From assembly GCA_937928595.1 (NCBI GenBank), contig CALGJV010000022.1, positions 87,193-151,192 on the forward strand: 64,000 bases of DNA, in the 5' to 3' direction. Numbering within the stretch: the first letter of the stretch is position 1; every line of letters begins with the position of its first letter. The DNA is from an uncultured Phycisphaerae bacterium (GTDB lineage: Bacteria; Planctomycetota; Phycisphaerae; UBA1845; Fen-1342). Shown here piece by piece: positions 34,474 through 43,454 of the stretch. The notes beneath the pieces were generated by a model. It worked only from the letters and a program-made list of their open reading frames with translations, did no database searches and was not told the origin of the DNA. The position numbers were made by a program, and so were the translations under genes.

Positions 34474-36003
34474 TCACAAGCTCCGGTCGAGCCGGCGGTA
34501 CTGAATCGCCTCGCTAATATGCACCGCGCGGACGTCCGGCTCGCCGGCCAGGTCCGCGATCGTCCGCGCCACCCGCAGGACTTTGTCGTGCGCCCGCGCG
34601 CTCAGCCCCATCTCGTTCATCGCCTGCCGCAGGATCTTCTCACCCTCACCGTCGATCTTCGCGTAGCGGCGCAGCTCGCGCGGCGACATCCGCCCGTTGA
34701 ACGTCGTCGTATCCGCGCCGAACCGCTGGCGCTGGATCGCCGCCGCCCGGGCCACCTGCTCGCGCAGCGTCGCGCTGTCCGTGCCACTCTGTGCGTCACG
34801 CAGCGCCGCGATCGGCACGGCCGGCACTTCGATATGGATGTCGATCCGCTCCAGCAGCGGCCCCGACACGCGGGCCAGGTAACGATCGATCTGCGGTGCC
34901 GAACACTTGCACGGCTTGCGCGGGTCCGTGAAGTAACCGCACGGGCACGGGTTCATCGCCGCCACGAGCAGGAAGTCGGCCGGGAAGTCCACCGCGCTGT
35001 GGGCCCGCGCGATCGTGACCACGTGGTCCTCGATCACCTGCCGCAGCGATTCCAGCACGCTGCGGTTGAACTCCGGGAACTCGTCGAGAAACAGCACGCC
35101 GTGGTGGGCCAGCGACACCTCGCCCGCCTGCGGGATCGTCCCGCCGCCCACCAGCGCCGCCGTGCTGATCGAGTGGTGCGGCTGCCGCACCGGCCGCGTC
35201 GCCACGAGGCTGGTTTGCCCCGGGAGCTTGCCGGAGGCCGAGTAGATCCGCGTCGTCTCCAGCGACTCCTGGAGCGTCAGCGGCGGGAGAATCGTCGGCA
35301 GCCGCTTGGCCAGCATCGTCTTGCCGGTGCCGGGCGGGCCGATCATCAGCACGTTGTGCCGCCCGGCCGCCGCCACGAGCAGCGCCCGCTTGACGTGCTC
35401 CTGTCCGCGGACGTCGGCAAAATCCACGTCGTAGCGCGACGCCACCGCGAACAGGCTCTCCAGATCGACCGTGGTCGGCTCCAGCGGCAGCTCGCCCGCC
35501 AGCAGCCCGATCGCCTCCGTCAGCGTCGCGACCCCGTACACCTCGACCTCGCGCACCACGGCCGCCTCGGCCGCGTTGTCGCGCGGCACGATCAGCCCAC
35601 GAAACGCGTGCTCCCGCGCGAGCAACGCCATCGACAGCGCCCCGCGGATCGGCCGCACGCGCCCGTCCAGCGCGAGCTCGCCCGCCACGAGGTACTGCTC
35701 GACGGTCTCGCTGCGGAGCTGGTCGTCCGCCAGCAGCAGGCCGAGCGCCATCGGCAGGTCGTAGGCCGGGCCCTCCTTCTTCAGGTCGGCCGGCGCGAGA
35801 TTGATCGTGGTTTTGCTCCGCGGCAGCGCGAAGCCCGAGTTCGTGAGCGCACTGCGGATGCGATCGACGCTTTCCTTGATGGCCGAGTCGGCCAGGCCGA
35901 CGATGGTCGGGACCCCGAAACCGCGCCCCGTGACGTCCACCTCGATCTCGCACGGCCGGGCGTCGATCCCCGCGAGCGCCATGCTATGGATGCGCGCGAG
36001 CAT
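34474..36003 (-). CDS. comM: YifB/ComM family Mg-chelatase-like AAA+ ATPase
   Basis: This 509-residue protein matches the YifB/ComM family, which in other bacteria helps branch migration during natural transformation. The N-terminal Lon-protease-like domain begins MLARIHSMALAGIDARPCEI. Walker A is GPPGTGKTMLAKRLPTILPP (about 222-241), with a Walker B-like LFLDEFPEFNR. A zinc-type CPCGYF...CKC cluster follows. The C-terminal domain ends AEAIQYRRLDR-like (SEAIQYRRLDRSL). The start ATG 36003 is preceded by a TACAAT at 36011-36016 only 7 nt away with no ribosome site, suggesting a leaderless mRNA. It may indicate competence, but no other com genes are seen here. Confidence 0.93.
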   Translation of the reverse strand: MLARIHSMALAGIDARPCEIEVDVTGRGFGVPTIVGLADSAIKESVDRIRSALTNSGFALPRSKTTINLAPADLKKEGPAYDLPMALGLLLADDQLRSETVEQYLVAGELALDGRVRPIRGALSMALLAREHAFRGLIVPRDNAAEAAVVREVEVYGVATLTEAIGLLAGELPLEPTTVDLESLFAVASRYDVDFADVRGQEHVKRALLVAAAGRHNVLMIGPPGTGKTMLAKRLPTILPPLTLQESLETTRIYSASGKLPGQTSLVATRPVRQPHHSISTAALVGGGTIPQAGEVSLAHHGVLFLDEFPEFNRSVLESLRQVIEDHVVTIARAHSAVDFPADFLLVAAMNPCPCGYFTDPRKPCKCSAPQIDRYLARVSGPLLERIDIHIEVPAVPIAALRDAQSGTDSATLREQVARAAAIQRQRFGADTTTFNGRMSPRELRRYAKIDGEGEKILRQAMNEMGLSARAHDKVLRVARTIADLAGEPDVRAVHISEAIQYRRLDRSL

Positions 36004-36057
36004 GGGGCGGATTGTACGGGGGCGGTGGCGGGGCCACTACCGGCGGCGGGCAGCGCG

Positions 36058-38328
36058 TCAAGGGTCGGTGAAGAGTCGCTGGAACACGGCCGCGTCCGCC
36101 AGATCGACGTCGCCGTCACCGTCGAGGTCGGAATCGGCGAAACGCTGCGCGGTGCAGCCGCCGGGGCAGGGGTTCCCAGGGCCGCCGAGGCAGCCGCCGA
36201 AGAGCGCGAAGTCCGCGGAATCGACGTCGCCGTCGGTGTCGAAATCGACCTCGTAGTACAGACCGATCGCGCGCAGCGCCGGCGCGATCTCGGCGTTCGA
36301 CATGAACAGCCGCCAGCACAGGCCGCTGCGGTAGTTCTCGATCATCGGCACGATCGGACCCTGGTCGATCGCCAGATAGCCGGGTGCGAACCAGCCCTCG
36401 TCGAGGTTGAAGGCGTCGCGGAAGCCCGAGCCCCCCCATAGGTACGGGCCGTACACGTCGTAGTACTGCCGCGCCGCGGCCAGTGACTCGGCGGGCGTAT
36501 AGGGCATGGCGCTCAGCGCCGCCGTGGGCGCGATCGTGCCGTTGTCGTTGGTCGGGGAGTGGGCGTCGTAGCCCCAGGGGTTGGCGCTGGCCGTCAGTCC
36601 CCAGACGTAAGCGTTGTAGCCGCCGAAGCCGAGCGGGTTCGACGCGCAGTACGCCTGGTGGATGCGCGAGATGTTGCGGGCGTTGTCGAAGTAGTTCGCA
36701 TACGCGTCGCGCTTGTACCGGGGATCGAAGCCGAGGTTCGAGTAGTGCGTGAAGAACAGCGGCCCGCCGTAGGCCGGTCCCACCCAGATCGTGTGACCGT
36801 AATAGCTTTGCCCGTTCACGTAGCCGCCCCCGCCCGCCCAGCCGTTGTGGTAGCTCGACGCCGGCATCGGGTACGTCGGCGAGGCCACCGCCAGCAGGTA
36901 CACGATTTGCGCCTCGTTGTACCCGCGGATGGGGTGGTTCAGGGCCCAGCCGTAGTTCGGCGACCAGTGCCAGTAGAGCACGTCGCTGCCGGGGTAACGG
37001 CGATACCAGTTCCACTCCACCCCGCGCCACAGGCGGGTCGCGCGCGTGCGGATCTCGCTTTCCACCGCGTCGGCGGGATCATCGAAGTACTGTCGGACCG
37101 TCAGGAGGCCCTGCACGAGGAACGCCGTCTCGACGAGGTCGCCGCCGTTGTCCTGGTAGCCCGCGAACGGGATCGTCGCCCCGGTCACGCCGTGGTAATG
37201 GTGCGACCACGCCCCGTGGTAGCGCGGTGTGACGTCCTCGAGGAAGGCGAGGATCGTGCGGACGCGGGCCGCGGCCTGCGCCCGCGCGATGAAGCCGCGC
37301 TCGACGCCCACCACGATCGTCATCAGCCCCATGCCCGTGCCACCGGTCGTCACCGTGTCGGGGGAATGGCCCAGCCCCACGCCCTCGCGGGCCAGTCCGC
37401 ACACGGGGTGCGCGTCCTCCCAGAAGTACCGCAACGTCGCCTGCTGGATCACGTCGAGCAGCTCGTCGTCGTGCAGGCCGTTGTACAGCGCCGAAACCGT
37501 CGCGGAGGGCGACGTCTCCGTGCCGCCGACGACCGCCGTCACGTAGTAGTAGTACCGCGGGCTGCCGGCGCCGACCGGGTCCGTGTACGTCGCGCCGCCG
37601 ACCGGCGCGCCGTTGAGCTTCGCGAACGGTCCGGCCTGCGACGTCGCGCGGTAGACGTTGTACCCCGCCAGGCCAGCCACCCCCAGCGGCCGCCAGACGA
37701 GCGTTACCCGGTCGGCGTGGGCGTTCGCGGCCACGCCCGTCACGCTCACCCCGCTGCCGGGGCGACGGAATCGCAAGTTGTCCAGGTACAGGACGCCGCT
37801 GGTGCCGGCGAGATTCTCCAGCACCAGCGCCCAGATCTGGCTCAGCCCGACCTGCTCGCGCGCCGAAACGTCGAACACGATCGTGGTCCAAAACCCGGTG
37901 TTGGTCGGGATCCCCGTGGCCGGCTGCCAGGCGCTCGGTGGGTTCCAGTTGGCATCCCAGATGCCGACCAGGCCCGGCAACGCCCCGGCGGACGCGACGT
38001 ACACATCGGCGAGCAGTTGCTCCTGCCCCGCGAGGTCGTACGTGTGCGCGGTCCAGAAGTGCCGAAACTCGACCTTGCGATCGGCCTCGTTCGTGATGGT
38101 CACGCGCAGGACGCACGCCCCGTCCGTCGCGACCGGCGCCCCGCCGGTGCCGCCCGCCACGCGTGCGACCGCCAGCCCCGCATCCCCGGCGTTGGCCACC
38201 ACGCTCAAGTCGGTTTCCGACGGCTCGTAGCTGGCCAGCGGCGTGATGATATCGGGCCACGCCGGCGCGGCCGCGGCTAACACCGCACCCGCCGCCAGCA
38301 CCAATGCGCGTCGGACGGCGTGCATCAC
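36058..38328 (-). CDS. secreted glucoamylase-like glycosidase (GH144-type) with FN3 and dockerin-like tail
   Basis: This 756-residue secreted enzyme has several parts. A signal peptide (1-25) is followed by a beta-sandwich (about 26-190) resembling a carbohydrate-binding or discoidin-type module. A fibronectin type III domain spans about 195-285. An alpha-barrel catalytic region (about 290-700) contains TLRYFWEDAHPVCGLAREG, GGTGMGLMTIVVGVERGF and NEAQIVYLLAVASPTYPMP, typical of the glucoamylase domain of GH144 endo-beta-1,2-glucanases. It ends in two calcium-binding loops of dockerin type, DTDGDVDSADF and DLDGDGDVDLADAAV. ATG 38328 follows AGGAGA. The substrate may be a cyclic or linear beta-1,2-glucan, by family only. 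Confidence 0.85.
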   Translation of the reverse strand: MMHAVRRALVLAAGAVLAAAAPAWPDIITPLASYEPSETDLSVVANAGDAGLAVARVAGGTGGAPVATDGACVLRVTITNEADRKVEFRHFWTAHTYDLAGQEQLLADVYVASAGALPGLVGIWDANWNPPSAWQPATGIPTNTGFWTTIVFDVSAREQVGLSQIWALVLENLAGTSGVLYLDNLRFRRPGSGVSVTGVAANAHADRVTLVWRPLGVAGLAGYNVYRATSQAGPFAKLNGAPVGGATYTDPVGAGSPRYYYYVTAVVGGTETSPSATVSALYNGLHDDELLDVIQQATLRYFWEDAHPVCGLAREGVGLGHSPDTVTTGGTGMGLMTIVVGVERGFIARAQAAARVRTILAFLEDVTPRYHGAWSHHYHGVTGATIPFAGYQDNGGDLVETAFLVQGLLTVRQYFDDPADAVESEIRTRATRLWRGVEWNWYRRYPGSDVLYWHWSPNYGWALNHPIRGYNEAQIVYLLAVASPTYPMPASSYHNGWAGGGGYVNGQSYYGHTIWVGPAYGGPLFFTHYSNLGFDPRYKRDAYANYFDNARNISRIHQAYCASNPLGFGGYNAYVWGLTASANPWGYDAHSPTNDNGTIAPTAALSAMPYTPAESLAAARQYYDVYGPYLWGGSGFRDAFNLDEGWFAPGYLAIDQGPIVPMIENYRSGLCWRLFMSNAEIAPALRAIGLYYEVDFDTDGDVDSADFALFGGCLGGPGNPCPGGCTAQRFADSDLDGDGDVDLADAAVFQRLFTDP

Positions 38329-38640
38329 GGTCTCCTGTGAACCGGGGCCGGAACCGCGGGCGCAACGCCCACGGGCTGCCGTTGCGAGCAGGATGCCGAG
38401 CCAGTGGCCTTGGCCGTCGCCCTCGGTTTCCGCCTTCCCAGCTTCCGCTCAGCCCGGCGCACTTTTCATTATACCGTGGCCGCCGGACCGTTCGGCGCGG
38501 CGTGGCGGGCTTCCGTCGCGTCGGAAGCCCGTTTGCCCGGCCGGAGCCGCCGGGGCTAGCATGCCGCCCAGTCCGCGGCGCTGCGGGCGGCAACCGAGCG
38601 TGTGTCGGCCGCCGCGCGATGCCGCGGCGGGATGCCGCGC
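38329..38640. other. divergent intergenic region, no gene seen
   Basis: This 312-bp gap separates the glycosidase and the DUF819 gene. Apart from a perfect minus-strand TATAAT at 38468-38473 I find no RNA gene, repeat or coding frame. Riboswitch-like blocks were looked for in the 130-nt leader and not found. Confidence 0.5.
38468..38473 (-). promoter_or_regulatory. consensus -10 element for the glycosidase gene
   Basis: The minus strand reads TATAAT, with no recognisable -35 at 16-18 bp. The predicted transcript would start near 38461 and have a leader of about 130 nt. Confidence 0.35.
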
Positions 38641-39906
38641 ATGCCGCACCTGTCTCTGCCGCTGGAAGCGCCGCTCTTCGAGTCACCGCCGGCGCTGCTG
38701 GCGTTTCTGGCAACACTGCTGGCGCTGATTCTCGGGCTGGCGCGGCTCCCCCGGCTCCAGCGGTTCTTCCACTACTGCCCGCCGCTGATCTGGACGTACT
38801 TCGTCCCGATGATCTGCTCGTCGCTGGGGCTCATCCCGAGCCGCTCCGAGCTGTACACGACGTTCGTCGGCGAAGTCATCCTGCCGATGACGATCGTGCT
38901 GCTGCTCGTGCCGACCGACACGCGTTCGGTCGCGCGCCTCGGCCCCAAGGCCGTCGCCATGATGCTCGTCGGCACGCTCGGGATCGTGGTCGGCGCCGCC
39001 GCGGCGTACGCCGTGGTCCGCCCCCTGCTCGCGCCCGACGCCTGGCGCGGGGTCGCGGCGCTGTCCGGCTCGTGGATCGGCGGCAGCCCCAACATGGCCG
39101 CCGTCGCGCAAAGCCTGGGCGCGGACCCGACGCTCTTCGGCAAACTGGTCGTGGTGGACACGGTGTGTGCGTATACCTGGCTGGGGGTCCTCGTCGCGCT
39201 GAGCGGCTACCAGGACCGCGTGGACCGCCGCCTCGGTGCCGACAACCGCATCGTCGGCGACCTCGCCCGCCGACTGTCGGCCGAACATGCCCGGCGCGCC
39301 CGCCCCGTGACGCTGTTCGATCTGGCGCTCATGGTCGCCCTGGCACTGGCCGTCAGCCGACTCTGCGTATGGGCCGGCGAGCACATCGGCGGCTGGGTCA
39401 GCGCCCGCGAGGCGGTCGGCGGGGTGTGGGAGACCATCCGCCTCAGCCAGGTCCTCAGCGGGTTCGGCTGGGCGGTCCTGCTGCTCACCGGCGTGAGCAT
39501 CGCGCTGTCCCTGACGCCGCTGCGGCGCATGGACGATGCCGGCGCGACGCAGCTTGGAAACCTGGGCCTGTACCTGCTGCTCACGACGTTCGGCGCCCGC
39601 GCCGACCTCCGCGCGATCCGCGCCGAGGATGGCTGGCTCTTCGTGCTCGGCCTGATCTGGATCGCGGTGCATGTCGCGTTCCTGCTGGCCGGCCTGCGGG
39701 TGCTGCGCGCCCCGCTGTTTCTCGGCGCGACCGCCTCGATGGCCAACATCGGCGGCACGGCCTCGGCCCCGGTCGTCGCGGCCGCGTTCCACCGCAGCCT
39801 CGCACCGGTCGGCCTGGTGATGGCGATCATGGGCAGCGTCATCGGCACCCCGGTGGCACTCCTCGTCGTCGCGAAACTCTGCGCGTGGATTGCGGGTGCG
39901 CGCTGA
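38641..39906 (+). CDS. DUF819 family integral membrane protein
   Basis: The product has 421 residues with about ten to eleven transmembrane helices. Family blocks include FFHYCPPLIWTYFVPMICSS near the start, LSGSWIGGSPNMAAVAQSLG (about 140-160) and ATASMANIGGTASAPVVAAA near the C-terminus. The two inverted halves with GGSPN and NIGGTASAP resemble sodium-dependent carrier folds, so a transport role is likely; YjcL-type proteins remain uncharacterised. ATG 38641 was preferred over two ATGs just upstream because a GGCGGGA lies 8 nt before it and the N-terminus fits the family. No partner gene is obvious. Confidence 0.85.
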   Translation: MPHLSLPLEAPLFESPPALLAFLATLLALILGLARLPRLQRFFHYCPPLIWTYFVPMICSSLGLIPSRSELYTTFVGEVILPMTIVLLLVPTDTRSVARLGPKAVAMMLVGTLGIVVGAAAAYAVVRPLLAPDAWRGVAALSGSWIGGSPNMAAVAQSLGADPTLFGKLVVVDTVCAYTWLGVLVALSGYQDRVDRRLGADNRIVGDLARRLSAEHARRARPVTLFDLALMVALALAVSRLCVWAGEHIGGWVSAREAVGGVWETIRLSQVLSGFGWAVLLLTGVSIALSLTPLRRMDDAGATQLGNLGLYLLLTTFGARADLRAIRAEDGWLFVLGLIWIAVHVAFLLAGLRVLRAPLFLGATASMANIGGTASAPVVAAAFHRSLAPVGLVMAIMGSVIGTPVALLVVAKLCAWIAGAR

Positions 39907-39996
39907 AGCGTCCCGGACGTGCCGCATCCCGCGGCCGCCGAGTCGCGACGCCCCGCGAGCCCCCGTGCGCTCGGTCCCGGGCCCAGCCCCGGCGCC

Positions 39997-40989
39997 TCAG
40001 CCGTGCCCAAGCCGCTCGGCGTTCTCGTGGTAGAGCTTGTGCAGCACGTCCGGCGGCAGCGCCAGGCCGACGAGCGGCGGCGGCTGCGGGGCGTCGGGAT
40101 CCTCGATCGGGCTTTCACCGCGGTAGTCCGTTTCCCAGAGCTGCTGGTGAACCCAGTAGCGGCTCGCGTAGTGCGTGAAGTCGAACTTGGGGTCGACCAC
40201 GAGGTCGCTGCCGAACAGGATCCGGTCCGCGTTGCGGATCATGAACGCCCGCACGCGCTCGGGCTGCCACGCGATCTCCCGCACCACCCACTTCGTCGCA
40301 CTGCTGTCGAGGTACAGGTGGGGATGGCGGTCCAGCAGCGCCTGGAGAAAATCCGGCTCCTCGATGTTGCCGCCCAGATGCGCCGCGATGACCGACCGCG
40401 GGGCCACGGTTTCCAGGAGGTATTCGAGCTGGTCGTACTGCTCGTGCTTCGTTCCGTAGCGGGCCGCATCGGCATAGCGGCCGCCGGGACGGAACCACAC
40501 GCTCGGGTCGCCGACGTGGATCATGAACTCGTAGCCGAGCTCGAGCGCGGCCCCGATGACCGGCCCGAAGAACGGATCGCGCAGCGTCAGCCCGTGGTCG
40601 CCGCGCATGGGCGGCGCCATCCAGAACTTCATCCGCCGGGCGCCCTTCGACCGGAACACCGCGAGGTCCGCGATCCACTGCCGGCGGAACTCGTCCGTCT
40701 TCGCCATGCTCCGCCAGCGCGGAATCGCGATGAACTCCAGCCGCTCGCCGTACACCGCCCGCAGCGCGTCCACCTCATCCAGCGGCGTCATCGAGACGAT
40801 GTGCTCGATCCGGTACGCTGCGGCGGCCGCGAAGAAACAGGCCACCGAGGGGCTGCGATGCACGTGCGTGTGGACGTCGATGATCCGGCCGGTCGCCACC
40901 CGCGGCGGCACGGCCCGGTAGTCGATCCCGAGGCGGTTGGCCGGGTTCCGCCCGCGGGCGTCGTCGTCGTGGTGCTGACTCACGCACAC
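39997..40989 (-). CDS. amidohydrolase-2 family metal-dependent hydrolase
   Basis: This 330-residue TIM-barrel protein has the N-terminal metal motif IIDVHTHVHRSP (about 36-47). Strand 5 and strand 6 histidines appear in YEFMIHVGDPSVWF and VIAAHLGGNIEEPDFL, and a C-terminal Asp lies in RILFGSDLVVDPKFDF. Family members hydrolyse or decarboxylate small cyclic compounds with a zinc or manganese centre. The substrate is unknown. The start is uncertain: GTG 40989 is given, and GTG 40983 is as likely. It is transcribed divergently from the histidine kinase gene 62 bp away. Confidence 0.85.
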   Translation of the reverse strand: MCVSQHHDDDARGRNPANRLGIDYRAVPPRVATGRIIDVHTHVHRSPSVACFFAAAAAYRIEHIVSMTPLDEVDALRAVYGERLEFIAIPRWRSMAKTDEFRRQWIADLAVFRSKGARRMKFWMAPPMRGDHGLTLRDPFFGPVIGAALELGYEFMIHVGDPSVWFRPGGRYADAARYGTKHEQYDQLEYLLETVAPRSVIAAHLGGNIEEPDFLQALLDRHPHLYLDSSATKWVVREIAWQPERVRAFMIRNADRILFGSDLVVDPKFDFTHYASRYWVHQQLWETDYRGESPIEDPDAPQPPPLVGLALPPDVLHKLYHENAERLGHG

Positions 40990-41012
40990 TCCCGGCGCCC
41001 GCCGTTTTCCGC

Positions 41013-41040
41013 TTGTGCGGCGGACGCACGGGGGAATAAT
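41013..41040 (+). promoter_or_regulatory. sigma-70-like promoter close to the kinase start codon
   Basis: TTGTGC (41013-41018) and AATAAT (41035-41040) have a 16-bp spacer. The -10 ends 11 nt before ATG 41052, so the leader would be only about 5 nt. Confidence 0.35.
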
Positions 41041-41051
41041 AGCCGCCGGTC

Positions 41052-42191
41052 ATGCTCCGCGGCTTCCGCCACAAGCTCCTGCTGATCCTGCACCTGGGCG
41101 TGCTGGCCAGCGCCGCCGCCGCGCTGGCGCTGTGGCCGAGGGCCTGGCCGGCGGTGCTGGTGTGCGCCGCGGGGACGATCGTGACGGCGAACTGGCTGGG
41201 GCGGCTCGCACGGCGCTATCTGAACGCGTCTCTCGGGCGGCTGCGGCGCGTGGCCGACGACATCAGCGCCGGTCGGCCGGTGACGATCGCGCCGCTGAAG
41301 CCCGAGCAAGACCTGTACCGGCTGAACGCGGCGATCAACACGCTCGCCGAGCGGCTGTCCGAGGCCGCCCGCCAGCAGGAGCGCTTACAGAACGAGCTGC
41401 GGCGGCGCGAGCGGCTGGCCTTCCTGGGCGAGCTGGCCGCCACGGTCGCTCACGAGGTCAACAATCCGCTCGACGGCGTGCAGAACTGCGCGCGGATCCT
41501 CCGGCGGAGCCTCGCGACCGCCGACGGGCGCACGCCCGCGGAGGGCGATGGAGCCCGCGTGCTCCAGATGCTCGACCTGATCGACAGCGGGCTCGGACGC
41601 ATCGAGCTGATCGTGCGGCGGCTGCTGACACTCGCCCGGGAGAGCGCGATCCGGCCGCAGCCCGTGCGCCTGGCGCGCGTGCTGGAAGGCGCGCTCGAGG
41701 CCGCGCGCGCGCGGCTCGAGGCCGGCGGCATCCGGATCACGTTCGAGGCCCGGACGGCCGACGACGCGATATTGGCGGACGGCCCCCTCCTCGAACAGGC
41801 GTTCGTGAACCTGATGCTGAACGCGGCCGACAGCATGGCCGGCGGCGGCACGCTGGCGCTGACGCTGCGGCGCGAGAGCCCAGCGGACGCAGCGGCCGCG
41901 TTGTGCGTGGACGTGGCCGACACGGGGGCGGGCATCCCGGCCGACGTGCTGCCGCACATCTTCGAGCCGTTCTTCACCACGAAACGCGACGGCAAGGGCA
42001 CGGGGCTGGGGCTCGCGATCGCCGCCCGGATCGTCGACGCGCACAGCGGCGCGATCACGGTCGCGTCGCGCCCGGGCGGGGGCACGATCTTCTCTGTGCG
42101 GCTGCCGGCCGCCGCGGACGGCCCGACCGGGGCCGGCGGCGCGGCGCCCGCGGCCGCCGTGGCCGCCACGAACGCGCCGCCGGGCGTATAA
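41052..42191 (+). CDS. membrane sensor histidine kinase
   Basis: This 379-residue kinase has two transmembrane helices in the first 60 residues with almost no loop between them, so it lacks a large external sensor. A HAMP-like linker covers about 65-120. The phosphorylated histidine lies in LGELAATVAHEVNNPLDGVQ (about 124-143). The ATPase domain has FVNLMLNAADSM (N box), DTGAGIP (G1), FEPFFTTKRDGKGTGLGLAI (F and G2 boxes) and GTIFSVRLP. The sequence type is that of NtrB/ZraS-like kinases. No response regulator gene is adjacent, so it is an orphan here. A promoter lies just upstream. Confidence 0.92.
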   Translation: MLRGFRHKLLLILHLGVLASAAAALALWPRAWPAVLVCAAGTIVTANWLGRLARRYLNASLGRLRRVADDISAGRPVTIAPLKPEQDLYRLNAAINTLAERLSEAARQQERLQNELRRRERLAFLGELAATVAHEVNNPLDGVQNCARILRRSLATADGRTPAEGDGARVLQMLDLIDSGLGRIELIVRRLLTLARESAIRPQPVRLARVLEGALEAARARLEAGGIRITFEARTADDAILADGPLLEQAFVNLMLNAADSMAGGGTLALTLRRESPADAAAALCVDVADTGAGIPADVLPHIFEPFFTTKRDGKGTGLGLAIAARIVDAHSGAITVASRPGGGTIFSVRLPAAADGPTGAGGAAPAAAVAATNAPPGV

Positions 42192-42192
42192 T
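42187..42192 (+). promoter_or_regulatory. consensus -10 element upstream of hpd
   Basis: TATAAT overlaps the kinase stop codon, 104 bp before ATG 42297. No -35 is seen at the proper distance. It could give hpd its own transcript. Confidence 0.3.
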
Positions 42193-42296
42193 CCGGCACC
42201 GCCGGCGCCGCCTCCTCCGGGCCGGCGGAACGCAGCGCCACGGGCCGCGCGGCGTGCCGGCCGGGGTCGGCAGAGCGAGGAAGAACGGGTTGCGTC

Positions 42297-43391
42297 ATGT
42301 CCGCCGCTGACTTCCTGCCGCTGCGCGGCTACGACCACGTCGAGTTCTACGTCGGCAACGCCAAGCAGGCGGCGCACTTCTACGACAAGGCCCTGGGCTT
42401 CAAGCCGGTGGCCAAGATGGGGCTCGAGACCGGCTGCCGGGACCGGGCCAGCTACGTCATGCAGCAGGGCAATGTGCGGTTCGTGCTGACCAGCGCGCTG
42501 ACGCCGGACCATGAAATCGCCCGGCACTGCGCGCTGCACGGCGACGGCGTGAAGGTGATCGCGCTCGAGGTGGCGGACGTCGAGGCGGCCCTGCGCGAGG
42601 TGAAGGCCCGCGGGGCGACGGTCGTGCAGCCGACCCAGGCCTGGGAGGACCAACACGGCGTCCTGAAGACCGGCGTGATCCGCTACGCGGGCGACACGGT
42701 GTTCAAGTTCGTCGAGCGGCGCGGCTATCGCGGCGTGTTCGCACCCGGCTACCAGCCGCTGGCGGCCCAGGGCCGCGGCGGGGTCGGCCTGGCGGCGATC
42801 GACCACATCGTGACGAACGTGCACCTGGGCGAGATGAACTACTGGTCGCACTGGTACGAGCAGGTCCTGGGCTTCTCGCAGCTCAAGCACTTTACCGACG
42901 CCGACATCAGCACGGAGTACAGCGCGCTGATGAGCAAGGTGATGGAGAACGGCTCGGGTAAGTGCAAGTTCCCGATCAACGAACCGGCCGAGGGGCGGAA
43001 GAAGAGCCAGATCGACGAGTACCTCGAGTGGTACCAGGGCCCCGGCGTCCAGCACGTCGCCCTGGCCGTGAAGGACATCTGCGCGACCGTGCGGGCGCTG
43101 CGCGAGCGCGAGATCGACTTCCTCCGCGTGCCGGCTACGTACTACGAAGATCTCCGCGACCGCATCGGTCGGATCGACGAGGATTTCGACGAGCTGCGCG
43201 AGCTGGGCATCCTGGTGGACCGCGACGAAGACGGCTACCTGCTCCAGATCTTCACGCAGCCGGTGCAGGACCGGCCGACGCTCTTCTTCGAGGTCATCGA
43301 GCGGCACGGCAGCCGCGGGTTCGGCGTCGGCAACTTCAAGGCGCTGTTCGTGTCGCTGGAGCGCGAACAAGCCCGCCGCGGGAACCTGTAG
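42297..43391 (+). CDS. hpd: 4-hydroxyphenylpyruvate dioxygenase
   Basis: HPD is an iron(II) dioxygenase that turns 4-hydroxyphenylpyruvate into homogentisate in tyrosine breakdown. The 364-residue length is standard. The three iron ligands are H170 (AAIDHIVTNV), H253 (GVQHVALAV) and E332 (TLFFEVIERHG). The C-terminal gate helix region GSRGFGVGNFKALFVSLE is typical. The related hydroxymandelate synthase shares these ligands, but the match in the C-terminal helix favours HPD. tyrA, which makes the same alpha-keto acid, lies 1.2 kb downstream on the other strand. No homogentisate dioxygenase gene is in the window. Confidence 0.93.
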   Translation: MSAADFLPLRGYDHVEFYVGNAKQAAHFYDKALGFKPVAKMGLETGCRDRASYVMQQGNVRFVLTSALTPDHEIARHCALHGDGVKVIALEVADVEAALREVKARGATVVQPTQAWEDQHGVLKTGVIRYAGDTVFKFVERRGYRGVFAPGYQPLAAQGRGGVGLAAIDHIVTNVHLGEMNYWSHWYEQVLGFSQLKHFTDADISTEYSALMSKVMENGSGKCKFPINEPAEGRKKSQIDEYLEWYQGPGVQHVALAVKDICATVRALREREIDFLRVPATYYEDLRDRIGRIDEDFDELRELGILVDRDEDGYLLQIFTQPVQDRPTLFFEVIERHGSRGFGVGNFKALFVSLEREQARRGNL

Positions 43392-43454
43392 GCCCGCGAC
43401 TGCCGGTCGCAGGACCACCGGATGCGGCCCGGCCGCAAGCCGGCCAAAAGAGCC

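Noticed and set aside
38329..38460. Possible cobalamin or cyclic-di-GMP riboswitch in the glycosidase leader (GGGAAGG, GCCACTG blocks)
   Set aside because: Only short fragments match by eye. The order and remaining core elements of both riboswitch classes are absent.
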